The notes under the pieces were generated by a model. That model was not told where the DNA came from. It worked only from the letters and a program-made list of their open reading frames with translations, and did not search any database. From Pseudomonas fluorescens (GTDB lineage: Bacteria; Pseudomonadota; Gammaproteobacteria; Pseudomonadales; Pseudomonadaceae), in assembly GCF_000967965.1 (NCBI RefSeq), contig NZ_LACC01000025.1, positions 199,373 to 263,372 of the forward strand: a DNA stretch of 64,000 bases. The letters run 5' to 3'. Shown in pieces: positions 53,215 to 61,812 of this stretch. A program made the translations under genes and the position numbers. The first letter of the stretch is position 1; each line of letters starts with the position of its first letter.

Positions 53215-54561
53215 ATGACGACCGTTGGCCTGAGTTCACTCGCGCAGCGATTGACGGGCATTGATCAAGTTGAATGTGTTACGCCGGATTTGAATGGCGT
53301 TCCACGGGGCAAAGTGATGACCAGCGAGGGTTTTCTCGACGGTCGACGTTTGCAGATGGCGCGGGGCGTACTGTTGCAATGCATCATGGGCGGATATCCG
53401 CCGGCACGGTTTTACGGCAGCGATGATGGCGACCTGGCGCTGATCCCGGACCCTGCACAAATCCACCGCTTGCCCTGGAGCCATCCACCACGGGCCTTCG
53501 CCATTTGCGATGCGGATGAACTGGGCACCACCACCAGCTCCAATCTGTCGACCCGTGGACAGCTCAAGGCGGTGATTGCCCGTTACGCGGCCCGAGGCCT
53601 TGCGCCGGTAGTGGCGACCGAGCTCGAGTTTTTTGTCTTCGCCCCCAACACTGACCCGACTCAGTCGTTCCAGCCGCCACTGGGGCTGGACGGTCGTCGC
53701 GAGGATGGTCAGTCGGCGTTCAGCGTCAGTTCCAACAACGGCTTGCGGCCGTTCTTCAATGAAGTCTACGAGTGCATGGCGGCCCTGGGGTTGCCTCGCG
53801 ATACCTTCATGCACGAAATGGGCGTCAGCCAGTTCGAGATCAATCTGCTACACGGTGATCCGCTGTTGCTGGCCGACCAGACATTCCTGTTCAAGCACTT
53901 GCTCAAGGAGGTTGCCCTCAAGCACGGCCTGAGCGTGGTGTGCATGGCCAAGCCGTTGCCGCATACGCCGGGCAGTTCGATGCATATCCACCAGAGCGTG
54001 GTCGAAATCGATTCGGGGCGTAACGTGTTCAGCGACGAGGCGGGGCAGGAGACGGCCACCTTCCGCCACTTCATTGCCGGTCAGCAAACGTGTATGGCCG
54101 ATTTCACTGCGTTGTTTGCGCCGAACGTGAACTCCTATCAGCGCTTGTGCCACCCTTACGCCTCACCGAATAATGCCTGCTGGTCCTATGACAACCGGGC
54201 GGCGGGCCTGCGCATTCCGGCCAGTTTGCCGGTGGCCCGTCGGGTCGAGAACCGCTTGCCGGGGGCCGATGCCAACCCGTATCTGGCGATTGCCGCAAGC
54301 CTGGCGGCGGGGTTGCATGGCATCGAGAAGGCATTGGAGCCGAGCGCGCCGATCCAGGGTGAGTTCGAAGTTCCGGACAATCTTTCGTTGCCGTGTACCT
54401 TGCATGCGGCACTTGAGCGTCTGAAACGTAGCCAGTTGGCCAAGGAACTGTTCGGCGCGGAATTCATCGAAGGCTACATCGCTTCGAAGACCCTGGAACT
54501 GACCAGTTTCCATGATGAAATTACTCCCTGGGAAAGGCGTGTTTTAGCAGCCCAGGCCTGA
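53215..54561 (+). CDS. glutamine synthetase family protein (gamma-glutamylpolyamine synthetase-like)
   Basis: 448 aa of the PuuA/GlnA-like class. Visible are the ATP and Mg2+ site motifs TELEFFVF and HEMGVSQFEINL, the substrate segment GSSMHIHQS, NSYQRLC and RVENRLPGADANPYLAIAAS. The N-terminus (GLSSLAQRLTGIDQVECVTPDLNGVPRGK) is that of the gamma-glutamylputrescine synthetase group, not GlnA. It would ligate glutamate to an amine such as putrescine; the exact substrate cannot be read. Gene order with the flg cluster resembles P. aeruginosa PA3356. Confidence 0.85.
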   Translation: MTTVGLSSLAQRLTGIDQVECVTPDLNGVPRGKVMTSEGFLDGRRLQMARGVLLQCIMGGYPPARFYGSDDGDLALIPDPAQIHRLPWSHPPRAFAICDADELGTTTSSNLSTRGQLKAVIARYAARGLAPVVATELEFFVFAPNTDPTQSFQPPLGLDGRREDGQSAFSVSSNNGLRPFFNEVYECMAALGLPRDTFMHEMGVSQFEINLLHGDPLLLADQTFLFKHLLKEVALKHGLSVVCMAKPLPHTPGSSMHIHQSVVEIDSGRNVFSDEAGQETATFRHFIAGQQTCMADFTALFAPNVNSYQRLCHPYASPNNACWSYDNRAAGLRIPASLPVARRVENRLPGADANPYLAIAASLAAGLHGIEKALEPSAPIQGEFEVPDNLSLPCTLHAALERLKRSQLAKELFGAEFIEGYIASKTLELTSFHDEITPWERRVLAAQA

Positions 54562-54631
54562 CGTCCCGTCGACATCCGGCTATCGTTTAGCGATAGTCGA
54601 TTCTCACTGCAAGGAGCCGCTCGGAACGCCG

Positions 54632-56008
54632 ATGCGCCAAATCTGGAAATCCTTTCGAGCGCTGTATTTCGCCTCGCTGATGATGTTGATCGGCTCGGGC
54701 CTGTTGAGTACTTACCTGGCGTTGCGCCTGGCTGCCGACCATGTCGACAGTCTGTGGGTCGGTGCGCTGATGGCCGCCAACTATTTCGGCCTGGTGCTGG
54801 GAGGCAAGATCGGTCACCGGTTGATTGCCCGGGTCGGGCATATCCGGGCCTATTCGGCGTGTGCCGGGATCGTTGGCGCGGCGGTGCTCGGCCATGGCCT
54901 GGTGGACTGGTTGCCGGCCTGGCTGTTTTTGCGGGTGATCGTCGGCCTCGGCATGATGTGCCAGTACATGGTGATCGAGAGCTGGCTCAATGAACAGGCC
55001 GATGCCAATCAGCGCGGCATGGTCTTCAGCGGCTACATGATCGCTTCGTACCTGGGGCTGGTGCTGGGGCAGTTGATTCTGGTCATGCACCCAGGGCTGG
55101 GGCTTGAATTGCTGATGTTGGTCGCCCTGTGCTTCGCGCTTTGTCTGGTACCCGTGGCCCTGACCCGGCGGATTCACCCGGCGCCCTTGCATCCGGCACC
55201 GATGGAGCCACGGTTCTTTATCAAGCGCGTGCCGCAGTCATTGAGCACGGTGCTCGGGGCGGGCCTGATCGTCGGTTCGTTCTATGGTCTGGCGCCGCTG
55301 TATGCCTCGCAGCAAGGGTTGTCCACCGAACAGGTCGGTCTGTTCATGGGTAGCTGCATTTTTGCCGGGCTGCTGGTGCAGTGGCCGTTGGGCTGGTTGT
55401 CCGACCGCTACGATCGGGCCGTGTTGATCCGCAGTTTCGCGTTCAGCCTGGCCCTGGCCGCACTACCGCTGGCCATCATGCCGCAGGTGCCGTTGGAGGT
55501 TCTGTTTATCGCCGGTTTCGTCTGTTCGCTGGTGCAGTTCTGCCTGTATCCGTTGGCGGTGGCGTTCTCCAATGACCATGTCGAAGGCGATCGCCGGGTG
55601 TCCTTGACGGCAATGTTGCTGGTGACCTATGGCGTGGGTGCGAGTATCGGGCCGCTGGTGGCAGGTGTGCTGATGAAGCTGTTTGGCAGCCAGATGCTCT
55701 ACGCCTTCTTCAGTTTCTTCGCGTTGGTACTGGTGTGGCGGATTCGCCCGAAAGCAGTGACCAACCTGCATCAGGTCGACGACGCACCGCTGCATCACGT
55801 CGCCATGCCGGACAATATGACGAGTTCGCCACTGGTGGCCTGCCTCGACCCGCGTGTTGATGAGCAGGTGGTGCAGGATCAGATGTGCAATCCGGTGAAT
55901 CCGGAGCCGCCAGCCGAACCGGAAGCCGAATCAGGAACTGAATCCGATCAGCCGCCAGAAGATCCTGACTCGGGCCGCGAGCAAAGCTTTACCGAGGCCA
56001 GGCCTTAA
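54632..56008 (+). CDS. MFS transporter with acidic C-terminal tail
   Basis: 458-aa inner-membrane transporter with about 12 transmembrane helices (YcaD-like branch). Motif A-like loop WPLGWLSDRYDRAVL is visible. The last about 80 residues are cytoplasmic and rich in Glu, Pro and Asp (EPPAEPEAESGTESD). The Shine-Dalgarno AGGAG lies 15 bp upstream, longer than usual. Substrate unknown; proximity to the polyamine-type ligase suggests but does not show an amine substrate. Confidence 0.85.
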   Translation: MRQIWKSFRALYFASLMMLIGSGLLSTYLALRLAADHVDSLWVGALMAANYFGLVLGGKIGHRLIARVGHIRAYSACAGIVGAAVLGHGLVDWLPAWLFLRVIVGLGMMCQYMVIESWLNEQADANQRGMVFSGYMIASYLGLVLGQLILVMHPGLGLELLMLVALCFALCLVPVALTRRIHPAPLHPAPMEPRFFIKRVPQSLSTVLGAGLIVGSFYGLAPLYASQQGLSTEQVGLFMGSCIFAGLLVQWPLGWLSDRYDRAVLIRSFAFSLALAALPLAIMPQVPLEVLFIAGFVCSLVQFCLYPLAVAFSNDHVEGDRRVSLTAMLLVTYGVGASIGPLVAGVLMKLFGSQMLYAFFSFFALVLVWRIRPKAVTNLHQVDDAPLHHVAMPDNMTSSPLVACLDPRVDEQVVQDQMCNPVNPEPPAEPEAESGTESDQPPEDPDSGREQSFTEARP

Positions 56009-56020
56009 AATCGGGGCACA

Positions 56021-56059
56021 AAAAAACGGGCAGTCGCCGCAAGGGACTGCCCGTTTTTT
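56021..56059. terminator. bidirectional terminator between the MFS gene and flgZ
   Basis: AAAAAACGGGCAGTC / GACTGCCCGTTTTTT inverted repeat, functional for both converging genes. Confidence 0.92.
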
Positions 56060-56071
56060 GTTGACGCTCTA

Positions 56072-56818
56072 TCACATGTCGTCTTTGTCGAAGCGACGCG
56101 CCTCGCGTTGCAACTGGTAGACGAAGCGTTCGACCTGACGCTGCACCAGCCCGCTCATGTTGTGGAAGCGAATGCCGGCGAAGGTGGTGGAAATCCTTTC
56201 TTCGAAATGCAGATAACGCAACTCGACCGGCGCGGTCATCTTGCCGAAGGGCAGGTCGGCGGTGAAACGGTCGTAGACCTGACCCAGTTGCAGGCTGCCG
56301 GTGATGTCGCCGTCGAAACGCAGTTTGCAGCCGGTGGCGGAAATATCCAGCAGCTTGCCGCTGATCGGCGCCTTGAGCTTTTCGCCGTCAAGGTTGACGT
56401 TGACCAGTTGTGCCAGCTTCAGCGCGGCGCGGAACGCATTGCGGCGCTGGTGGTACACCACTTCATCGGGCAGGGGGCCGCGGTAGCAGCGGCTGCCAGC
56501 GGACTCGTCGATGTTCAGCTGGCCGTTGCTTTCCCAGGCAATGCGTACGCCTTCGTGGAAGCCTTCGACCCGGAACGGCTCGCCCGCCAGCAGATAGCGC
56601 TCGCCATCACGGGGAATCATTTCGTCCAGGGCAATCATGTTGCTGTCACGGTCCAGGTCCACCAGATAGCTCTGGAAGCGCTGGCTGCGCTCGTGGAACG
56701 TGATGATCAGCGGGTCATGGCTTTCGAGCAGCTGGCGCAGGTTGCTGGAGATTTCCAAGGGCGTGGAGAGCACCTTGGGTGGCTGCGGAGCATCATCCAC
56801 GGATAAGGCATTGGACAC
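56072..56818 (-). CDS. flgZ: c-di-GMP-binding flagellar brake protein (YcgR/FlgZ)
   Basis: 248 aa: N-terminal YcgR domain (residues about 20-120) and C-terminal PilZ domain with the RRNAFR and DISATGCKLRF motifs that bind c-di-GMP. Binding slows the flagellar motor and affects surface swimming. In pseudomonads this gene lies beside flgMN, as here. It follows flgN on the same strand after a 92-bp gap. Confidence 0.92.
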   Translation of the reverse strand: MSNALSVDDAPQPPKVLSTPLEISSNLRQLLESHDPLIITFHERSQRFQSYLVDLDRDSNMIALDEMIPRDGERYLLAGEPFRVEGFHEGVRIAWESNGQLNIDESAGSRCYRGPLPDEVVYHQRRNAFRAALKLAQLVNVNLDGEKLKAPISGKLLDISATGCKLRFDGDITGSLQLGQVYDRFTADLPFGKMTAPVELRYLHFEERISTTFAGIRFHNMSGLVQRQVERFVYQLQREARRFDKDDM

Positions 56819-56910
56819 GGTTAATCAATCTCCAGACAAAATTTGACTACGGCAGGCTAGCAGTTTGCCAGTATGTTGTGCGTCTTGATAGAGCGGGGGC
56901 ATTGACCGGC

Positions 56911-57378
56911 TCATGCCTGACTGAGCGGGCGCGGCTTGGCAAGCTTGGAGAATGTTCCGCTGGCATCGTAAAGCGCCGGGGTTTCACCGCCGTTGAGGAT
57001 TTTCAGCTGGGTGGCCGTAGCGGCCTGCTGAGTGAGGATCGACTGGCCGTTGTTGGCGTTGATGGCCTGGCACTGGGCCAGGAGATCGGTCAGCACGTCA
57101 CTTTGCGCCAGCAACTGCTCGCCAATGCTTGACTGGCCGGCCAATTGCTCCAGACCGCCACGGTTGGTCGGCAGGTTGAGGCTGGCGAGGATTTCACTGC
57201 GCTTGCGGCCATGCTGTTCGAGCAAAACGACCAACGCCTGTTTCTGCGCCAGGATGTCCTCGAGCAATGGCATGTCGCGACCATGCAATGCGAGGGATTC
57301 GGTCTGCAGTAATTCCAGCAGGTGTTGCGCTGGAGCAAAGTCGTCGGTGATCAGTTGCAGTAAATGAGTGTCGTGCAT
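56911..57378 (-). CDS. flgN: flagellar chaperone FlgN
   Basis: 155-aa helical export chaperone for the hook-filament junction proteins FlgK and FlgL. The N-terminus HLLQLITDDFAPAQHLLELLQTE and the middle LEDILAQKQALVVLLEQHGRKR match the family; the C-terminus is flexible. It is transcribed after flgM, 48 bp away, from a sigma-28 promoter. Confidence 0.9.
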   Translation of the reverse strand: MHDTHLLQLITDDFAPAQHLLELLQTESLALHGRDMPLLEDILAQKQALVVLLEQHGRKRSEILASLNLPTNRGGLEQLAGQSSIGEQLLAQSDVLTDLLAQCQAINANNGQSILTQQAATATQLKILNGGETPALYDASGTFSKLAKPRPLSQA

Positions 57379-57426
57379 GGCTGGCCTTGGGTTTTAAGCG
57401 TCCAAAAGCCTGGCGCCGGCGGTGGC

Positions 57427-57753
57427 CTAGCGCTGGGCTTCGAAGTTGAGCAGTTTGCTGGCTACACGGTTGCTGTCGACTTTATAGCTGCCATCGGCAA
57501 TCGCTGCTTTCAACTCGGCCACGCGGGCGTTGTCGACGGCAGGCTGATCGCGCAGCTTGTCAGTGACCTTCTGCAACTGTTGAGCCTCATTGCTGAGATG
57601 TACCGATTCCCCGCTTTTGACGGTACCGGCCTGTTCGGCCGCGGACTCCAGCGGCGCGGATTTGCCGGCCTCGGCGCTTTCCTTGCTGGTGCTGGTACGT
57701 GTACTGCCCGTCAGGGACGAGGAGCTGTTCAAACGGCTGAAATCGATGACCAT
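57427..57753 (-). CDS. flgM: anti-sigma-28 factor FlgM
   Basis: 108 aa; inhibits FliA until exported through the hook-basal body. N-terminus MVIDFSRLNSSSSLTGS, then the C-terminal sigma-binding helices ending KVDSNRVASKLLNFE, the conserved end of FlgM. The ATG at 57753 follows AGAGG at some distance; longer frames to 57831 run through the promoter. Confidence 0.92.
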   Translation of the reverse strand: MVIDFSRLNSSSSLTGSTRTSTSKESAEAGKSAPLESAAEQAGTVKSGESVHLSNEAQQLQKVTDKLRDQPAVDNARVAELKAAIADGSYKVDSNRVASKLLNFEAQR

Positions 57754-57790
57754 GATAAAAAAACCTCTGGGAATTTGGACGCTTGCCATG

Positions 57791-57817
57791 GTTTCGGCCA
57801 TTCCCTGGAAAACTTTA
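57791..57817 (-). promoter_or_regulatory. sigma-28 (FliA) promoter of flgMN
   Basis: On the minus strand TAAAGTTT-N11-GCCGAAAC, close to the consensus TAAAGTTT-N11-GCCGATAA, about 40 bp before flgM. It gives the usual autoregulatory loop between FliA and FlgM. Confidence 0.8.
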
Positions 57818-57921
57818 GGCCCATTTATCAATGAACCTTGCGCGCGTCAGCGCTTGCCCTGCATGGAGCACAGTCTAGGGAACCGCCGCGGCAAGCGCCA
57901 CATTCTGATGAGCAGAGAGCC

Positions 57922-58680
57922 TTACATGGACACTTCCACCTGCCCCGGCGCCATGACCTGCGCCTTGATGACTCGTTGGGAATTGAGGTTTTTCACCCGG
58001 ATCTGCTCGCTCAGGCTGCCGTTTGACAGCGCTTCGCCCGGCATGCGCACGCTGAGGGTACCGCTGCGGGCGGTGATCACCACCTGATCACCCTTGCGGA
58101 TGACTTCGGCCTGTTCGATATGCACCAGGGTAATCACCTGGTCGGCGACCATTGGTCGGGTCAGTCGCTGCCCGATCGCCTGATCCAGGGAGGTCAGGTA
58201 GCCCTGGCTGGTGAGGCTGATATCGCGCTCGCGCAGGACCACATCCCCAGGCTCGACAATGGCGGCGCGGCGCAGTGGTCGGGCGCTGGTCACGACATCG
58301 CGAAACAGGCGGACTTGAGCGGGTACGAACACCGTCCAGGGGGACGCGCCCTCGCAGCGAACCTTGACCGTGACCCGTCCCAGCGGCTTGGGACTCTCGA
58401 GCGTTGCTGTCAATTCCTTGTCGCACATGGGCATGTGCATGCGCGGATCGAGCTGGTTGACCTGGATCTCGTAGCGACCTTCCGTTTGACTGGTAGCCAG
58501 ATAGTCTTCTACGGTGAATTCAAGAAAGCCCTGAGTGACGCCGATAAGCATGTCAGGCAAGGTAACCGCGTCAGCAAGGGCAGGGCTGCCAGCGTTGAAC
58601 AGGCAAACAGCCGCCAGCACGCCGAGCAATTTGCGGTAGGGTGTGGTCAGGCGTCGAAAAAATGTCGGTTCTGTGTTCAT
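57922..58680 (-). CDS. flgA: flagellar P-ring assembly chaperone FlgA
   Basis: 252-aa periplasmic protein needed for P-ring (FlgI) assembly. The signal peptide ends near residue 37 (CLFNAGSPALA). The SAF domain is visible (PLRRAAIVEPGDVVLRERDISL) and the C-terminus ARSGTLSVRMPGEALSNGSLSEQIRVKNLNSQRV is typical. The ATG at 58680 has no Shine-Dalgarno and lies only about 3 bp after the expected transcription start of the sigma-54 promoter at 58693-58708. Confidence 0.92.
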   Translation of the reverse strand: MNTEPTFFRRLTTPYRKLLGVLAAVCLFNAGSPALADAVTLPDMLIGVTQGFLEFTVEDYLATSQTEGRYEIQVNQLDPRMHMPMCDKELTATLESPKPLGRVTVKVRCEGASPWTVFVPAQVRLFRDVVTSARPLRRAAIVEPGDVVLRERDISLTSQGYLTSLDQAIGQRLTRPMVADQVITLVHIEQAEVIRKGDQVVITARSGTLSVRMPGEALSNGSLSEQIRVKNLNSQRVIKAQVMAPGQVEVSM

Positions 58681-58692
58681 AACGATTAAAAA

Positions 58693-58708
58693 AGCAAGCG
58701 CCGTGCCG
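58693..58708 (-). promoter_or_regulatory. sigma-54 promoter of flgA
   Basis: CGGCACGGCGCTTGCT on the minus strand, matching YGGCACG-N4-TTGCW; probably activated by FleQ. Confidence 0.75.
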
Positions 58709-58763
58709 TTTAGTGATGAAGGCGCGTCGCAACAACACTTGGCGTTGGCGTAGGAGTCTGGGC

Positions 58764-59696
58764 ATGGCTGGTGTAATGGATTCGGTAAACCAGCGCACGC
58801 AACTGGTGGGGCAGAATCGCCTTGAACTGTTGTTGTTCCGTCTCGACGGCCAGCAACTGTACGGGATCAACGTGTTCAAGGTTCGGGAGGTGCTGCAATG
58901 CCCCAAACTGACGCTGATGCCCAAGTCCAGTCCTGTCGTGTGCGGCGTGGCGAACATCCGGGGGGCGACCATTCCAATCCTTGATCTGGCGATGGCAACT
59001 GGCTCCGGCGCGTTGAAGGACAAGAACAACCCCTTCGTGATCATCACGGAGTACAACACCAAGACCCAGGGTTTCCTGGTGCGCTCGGTGGAGCGCATCG
59101 TCAACATGAACTGGGAGGAGATCCATCCACCGCCCAAGGGCACCGGGCGCGATCACTACCTCACGGCGGTGACGCGGGTCGACAATCAGTTGGTCGAAAT
59201 AATCGACGTCGAGAAGGTGCTGGCGGAAGTGGCGCCGACGCCGGAAGCGATTTCCGTCGGTGTAGTGGATGTCGAAACCCAGCACAAGGCGCTTTCGTTG
59301 CGCGTGCTGACGGTCGACGACTCGTCGGTGGCGCGCAAGCAGGTCACGCGTTGCCTGCAAACGGTCGGCGTCGAAGTGGTGGCGTTGAACGACGGTCGGC
59401 AAGCGCTGGACTACCTGCGCAAACTGGTCGACGAGGGCAAGAAGCCGGAAGAAGAGTTCCTGATGATGATCTCCGACATCGAGATGCCGGAGATGGACGG
59501 GTACACCCTGACGGCGGAAATCCGCAACGACCCGCGCATGCAAAAGCTTCATATCATCCTGCATACTTCGTTGTCGGGGGTATTCAATCAGGCGATGGTC
59601 AAGAAGGTCGGTGCCGATGACTTCCTGGCCAAGTTCCGTCCTGATGACCTGGCATCCCGGGTAGTCGACCGGATCAAAGCAGCAGATATCAGCTAG
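58764..59696 (+). CDS. cheV: chemotaxis protein CheV
   Basis: 310 aa: CheW-like domain (residues about 15-150; LLLFRLDGQQLYGINVFKVREVL) and a C-terminal receiver (about 175-300) with phosphoacceptor Asp in MISDIEMPEMDG and Lys-containing DDFLAKFRPDDL. It couples receptors to CheA and adapts signalling. The ATG at 58764 follows TAGGAGTC. Divergent from flgA and followed by cheR. Confidence 0.92.
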   Translation: MAGVMDSVNQRTQLVGQNRLELLLFRLDGQQLYGINVFKVREVLQCPKLTLMPKSSPVVCGVANIRGATIPILDLAMATGSGALKDKNNPFVIITEYNTKTQGFLVRSVERIVNMNWEEIHPPPKGTGRDHYLTAVTRVDNQLVEIIDVEKVLAEVAPTPEAISVGVVDVETQHKALSLRVLTVDDSSVARKQVTRCLQTVGVEVVALNDGRQALDYLRKLVDEGKKPEEEFLMMISDIEMPEMDGYTLTAEIRNDPRMQKLHIILHTSLSGVFNQAMVKKVGADDFLAKFRPDDLASRVVDRIKAADIS

Positions 59697-59741
59697 GGGC
59701 CCGTGCTCCTGGCAGTCAACACGATTTAAGAGGCGGCATCA

Positions 59742-60569
59742 TTGTCTACGGGTAATTTGGATTTCGAACAGTTCCGGGTATTCCTGGAAAAAGCCTGTGG
59801 CATTTTGCTCGGTGAAAACAAGCAGTACCTGGTCTCCAGCCGTCTCAACAAACTGATGGAACAGCAAGGCATCAAGTCTTTGGGGGAACTGGTTCAGCGC
59901 ATGCAGACCCAGCCGCGCAGCGGTCTGCGCGAGCAGGTGGTGGATGCCATGACCACCAACGAAACCCTGTGGTTTCGTGACACCTACCCGTTTGAAGTCT
60001 TGAAGAACAAGGTACTGCCCGAAGCGATCAAGGCCAGTCCCGGCCAGCGCCTGCGCATCTGGTCGGCAGCGTGCTCGTCGGGTCAGGAACCGTATTCGCT
60101 GTCGATGTCCATCGACGAGTTCGAGCGGGTCAACATGGGCCAGTTGCGGATGGGCGTGCAGATTGTTGCCACCGATCTGTCCGGCACCATGCTGAACAAC
60201 TGCAAGACCGGCGAGTACGACAGCCTGGCCATCGGCCGCGGTCTGTCGCCTGAGCGCCTGCAGCGTTATTTCGACCCTAAAGGGCCGGGGCGCTGGGCGA
60301 TCAAGGCGCCGATCAAGAGTCGGGTGGAGTTTCGCTCGTTCAACCTGTTGGACAGCTACGCGAGCCTCGGCAAGTTCGACATCGTGTTTTGTCGCAACGT
60401 GTTGATCTACTTCTCCGCCGAGGTAAAGAAGGACATCCTGCTGCGTATCCACAGCACGTTGAAGCCAGGCGGTTACCTGTTCCTCGGCGCTTCCGAAGCG
60501 TTGAACGGTTTGCCGGATCATTACCAGATGGTCCAGTGCAGCCCGGGGATCATTTACCAGGCGAAGTGA
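59742..60569 (+). CDS. cheR: chemotaxis methyltransferase CheR
   Basis: 275-aa SAM-dependent methyltransferase acting on glutamates of chemoreceptors. N-terminal CheR_N domain (FRVFLEKACGILLGENKQYLV), SAM site IWSAACSSGQEPYSL, and FDIVFCRNVLIYF are visible. It starts with TTG; the nearby AAGAGG serves as Shine-Dalgarno. It lies 45 bp after cheV, as in P. aeruginosa cheV-cheR. Confidence 0.93.
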   Translation: MSTGNLDFEQFRVFLEKACGILLGENKQYLVSSRLNKLMEQQGIKSLGELVQRMQTQPRSGLREQVVDAMTTNETLWFRDTYPFEVLKNKVLPEAIKASPGQRLRIWSAACSSGQEPYSLSMSIDEFERVNMGQLRMGVQIVATDLSGTMLNNCKTGEYDSLAIGRGLSPERLQRYFDPKGPGRWAIKAPIKSRVEFRSFNLLDSYASLGKFDIVFCRNVLIYFSAEVKKDILLRIHSTLKPGGYLFLGASEALNGLPDHYQMVQCSPGIIYQAK

Positions 60570-60585
60570 TTTCGTTGGTGTTGTC

Positions 60586-60621
60586 AAAAAAACGGGAGTC
60601 CTCAGGGGCTCCCGTTTTTTT
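60586..60621. terminator. terminator of cheR
   Basis: AAAAAAACGGGAG / CTCCCGTTTTTTT hairpin. Confidence 0.92.
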
Positions 60622-60656
60622 GTCCGCAATATCTCTCCCACACACCGCAAATCCCC

Positions 60657-60746
60657 TGTAGGAGTGAGCCTGCTCGCGAGAGCGGTTTCACATTCGACAT
60701 ATCCGGTGACTGATACACAGTCATCGCGAGCAGGCTCACTCCTACA
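60657..60746. repeat. REPIN downstream of cheR
   Basis: Inverted pair of GAGTGAGCCTGCTCGCGA REP units between cheR and flgB. Confidence 0.88.
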
Positions 60747-60854
60747 ACAGTTGTTCGGTGGTGTTGGTGAGATGGGTGCCAAGCGGCAGAAAAGCGGCAT
60801 CCGGCGGAAAACCGTTGCCGCTTTTCTGGCATTGCCGCGTTGCCAAGGCCGGCA

Positions 60855-60879
60855 AAGCCCCGGTTTCCGGGGTTTTTTG
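60855..60879 (+). terminator. terminator-like hairpin upstream of the flgB promoter
   Basis: AGCCCCGG TTT CCGGGG followed by a T-run, a few bases before the sigma-54 promoter; it would insulate flgB from upstream transcription. Confidence 0.6.
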
Positions 60880-60882
60880 AAT

Positions 60883-60898
60883 TGGCATGGGGCTTGCT
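60883..60898 (+). promoter_or_regulatory. sigma-54 promoter of flgBCDE
   Basis: TGGCATGGGGCTTGCT, matching TGGCACG-N4-TTGCW with one change, 44 bp before flgB. FleQ/FleR-type activation is expected. Confidence 0.8.
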
Positions 60899-60942
60899 AA
60901 GTTGATCCTACGAAAAATCAGGTCACCCGAAGGTTTCCCGAC

Positions 60943-61350
60943 ATGAGCATCAGCTTCGATAAAGCGCTCGGTATCCACGAACAAGCCCTGGGCTTCCGCG
61001 CCCAGCGTGCCGAAGTCCTGGCCAACAACATTGCCAACGCCGATACCCCGAACTACAAGGCTCGGGACCTGGACTTCTCGAAAGTGCTCGCCGAGCAGAA
61101 CGAGAAAACCAAAAGCGGCACCTTCGCCTTGAACATGACCAACAGCCGTCATATCGAAGCTGAAGGCCTGGGCAATGGCGACGAATCGTTGCTGTATCGC
61201 ACGCCGATGCAACCGTCGATTGACCAGAACACCGTGGACGCCCAGCTGGAGCAGTCGAACTACGCGGAAAACGCGATCGGCTTCCAGGCCAGCTTCACCC
61301 TGCTCAACAGCAAATTCAAAGGGCTGGTGTCAGCCCTGCGCGGAGAGTAA
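60943..61350 (+). CDS. flgB: flagellar basal-body rod protein FlgB
   Basis: 135-aa proximal rod protein. Contains the rod/hook signature LANNIANADTPNYKARDLDF and the C-terminal NYAENAIGFQASFTLL. GAAGG precedes the ATG. First gene of the rod/hook operon. Confidence 0.95.
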   Translation: MSISFDKALGIHEQALGFRAQRAEVLANNIANADTPNYKARDLDFSKVLAEQNEKTKSGTFALNMTNSRHIEAEGLGNGDESLLYRTPMQPSIDQNTVDAQLEQSNYAENAIGFQASFTLLNSKFKGLVSALRGE

Positions 61351-61353
61351 GCC

Positions 61354-61797
61354 ATGTCTCTATCCAGTGTTTTCAACATTGCCGGTAGCGGCATGAGTGC
61401 GCAGACCACGCGCTTGAACACCGTCGCTTCGAACATCGCCAACGCCGAGACGGTCTCGTCGAGCATCGACCAGACCTACCGTGCACGCCACCCGGTATTC
61501 GCCACCATGTTCCAGGGCGGGCAGAGCGGCGGCAGTGATTCGCTGTTCCAGAGCCAGGACGCCGCCGGTCAGGGCGTTCAGGTGCTGGGTGTGGTCGAAG
61601 ACCAGAGCAATCTTGAAGCGCGCTACGAGCCGAATCATCCGGCGGCCGATGCCAAGGGTTACGTCTACTACCCGAACGTCAACGTGGTGGAGGAAATGGC
61701 CGACATGATTTCCGCGAGCCGTTCGTTCCAGACCAACGCCGAAATGATGAACACCGCCAAAACCATGATGCAGAAGGTCCTGACCCTCGGTCAGTGA
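61354..61797 (+). CDS. flgC: flagellar basal-body rod protein FlgC
   Basis: 147-aa proximal rod protein, with NTVASNIANAETV near the N-terminus and VYYPNVNVVEEMADMISASRSFQTN near the C-terminus. Three bases after flgB, so coupled. Confidence 0.95.
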   Translation: MSLSSVFNIAGSGMSAQTTRLNTVASNIANAETVSSSIDQTYRARHPVFATMFQGGQSGGSDSLFQSQDAAGQGVQVLGVVEDQSNLEARYEPNHPAADAKGYVYYPNVNVVEEMADMISASRSFQTNAEMMNTAKTMMQKVLTLGQ

Positions 61798-61812
61798 TAA
61801 GGGGCGACTCAG

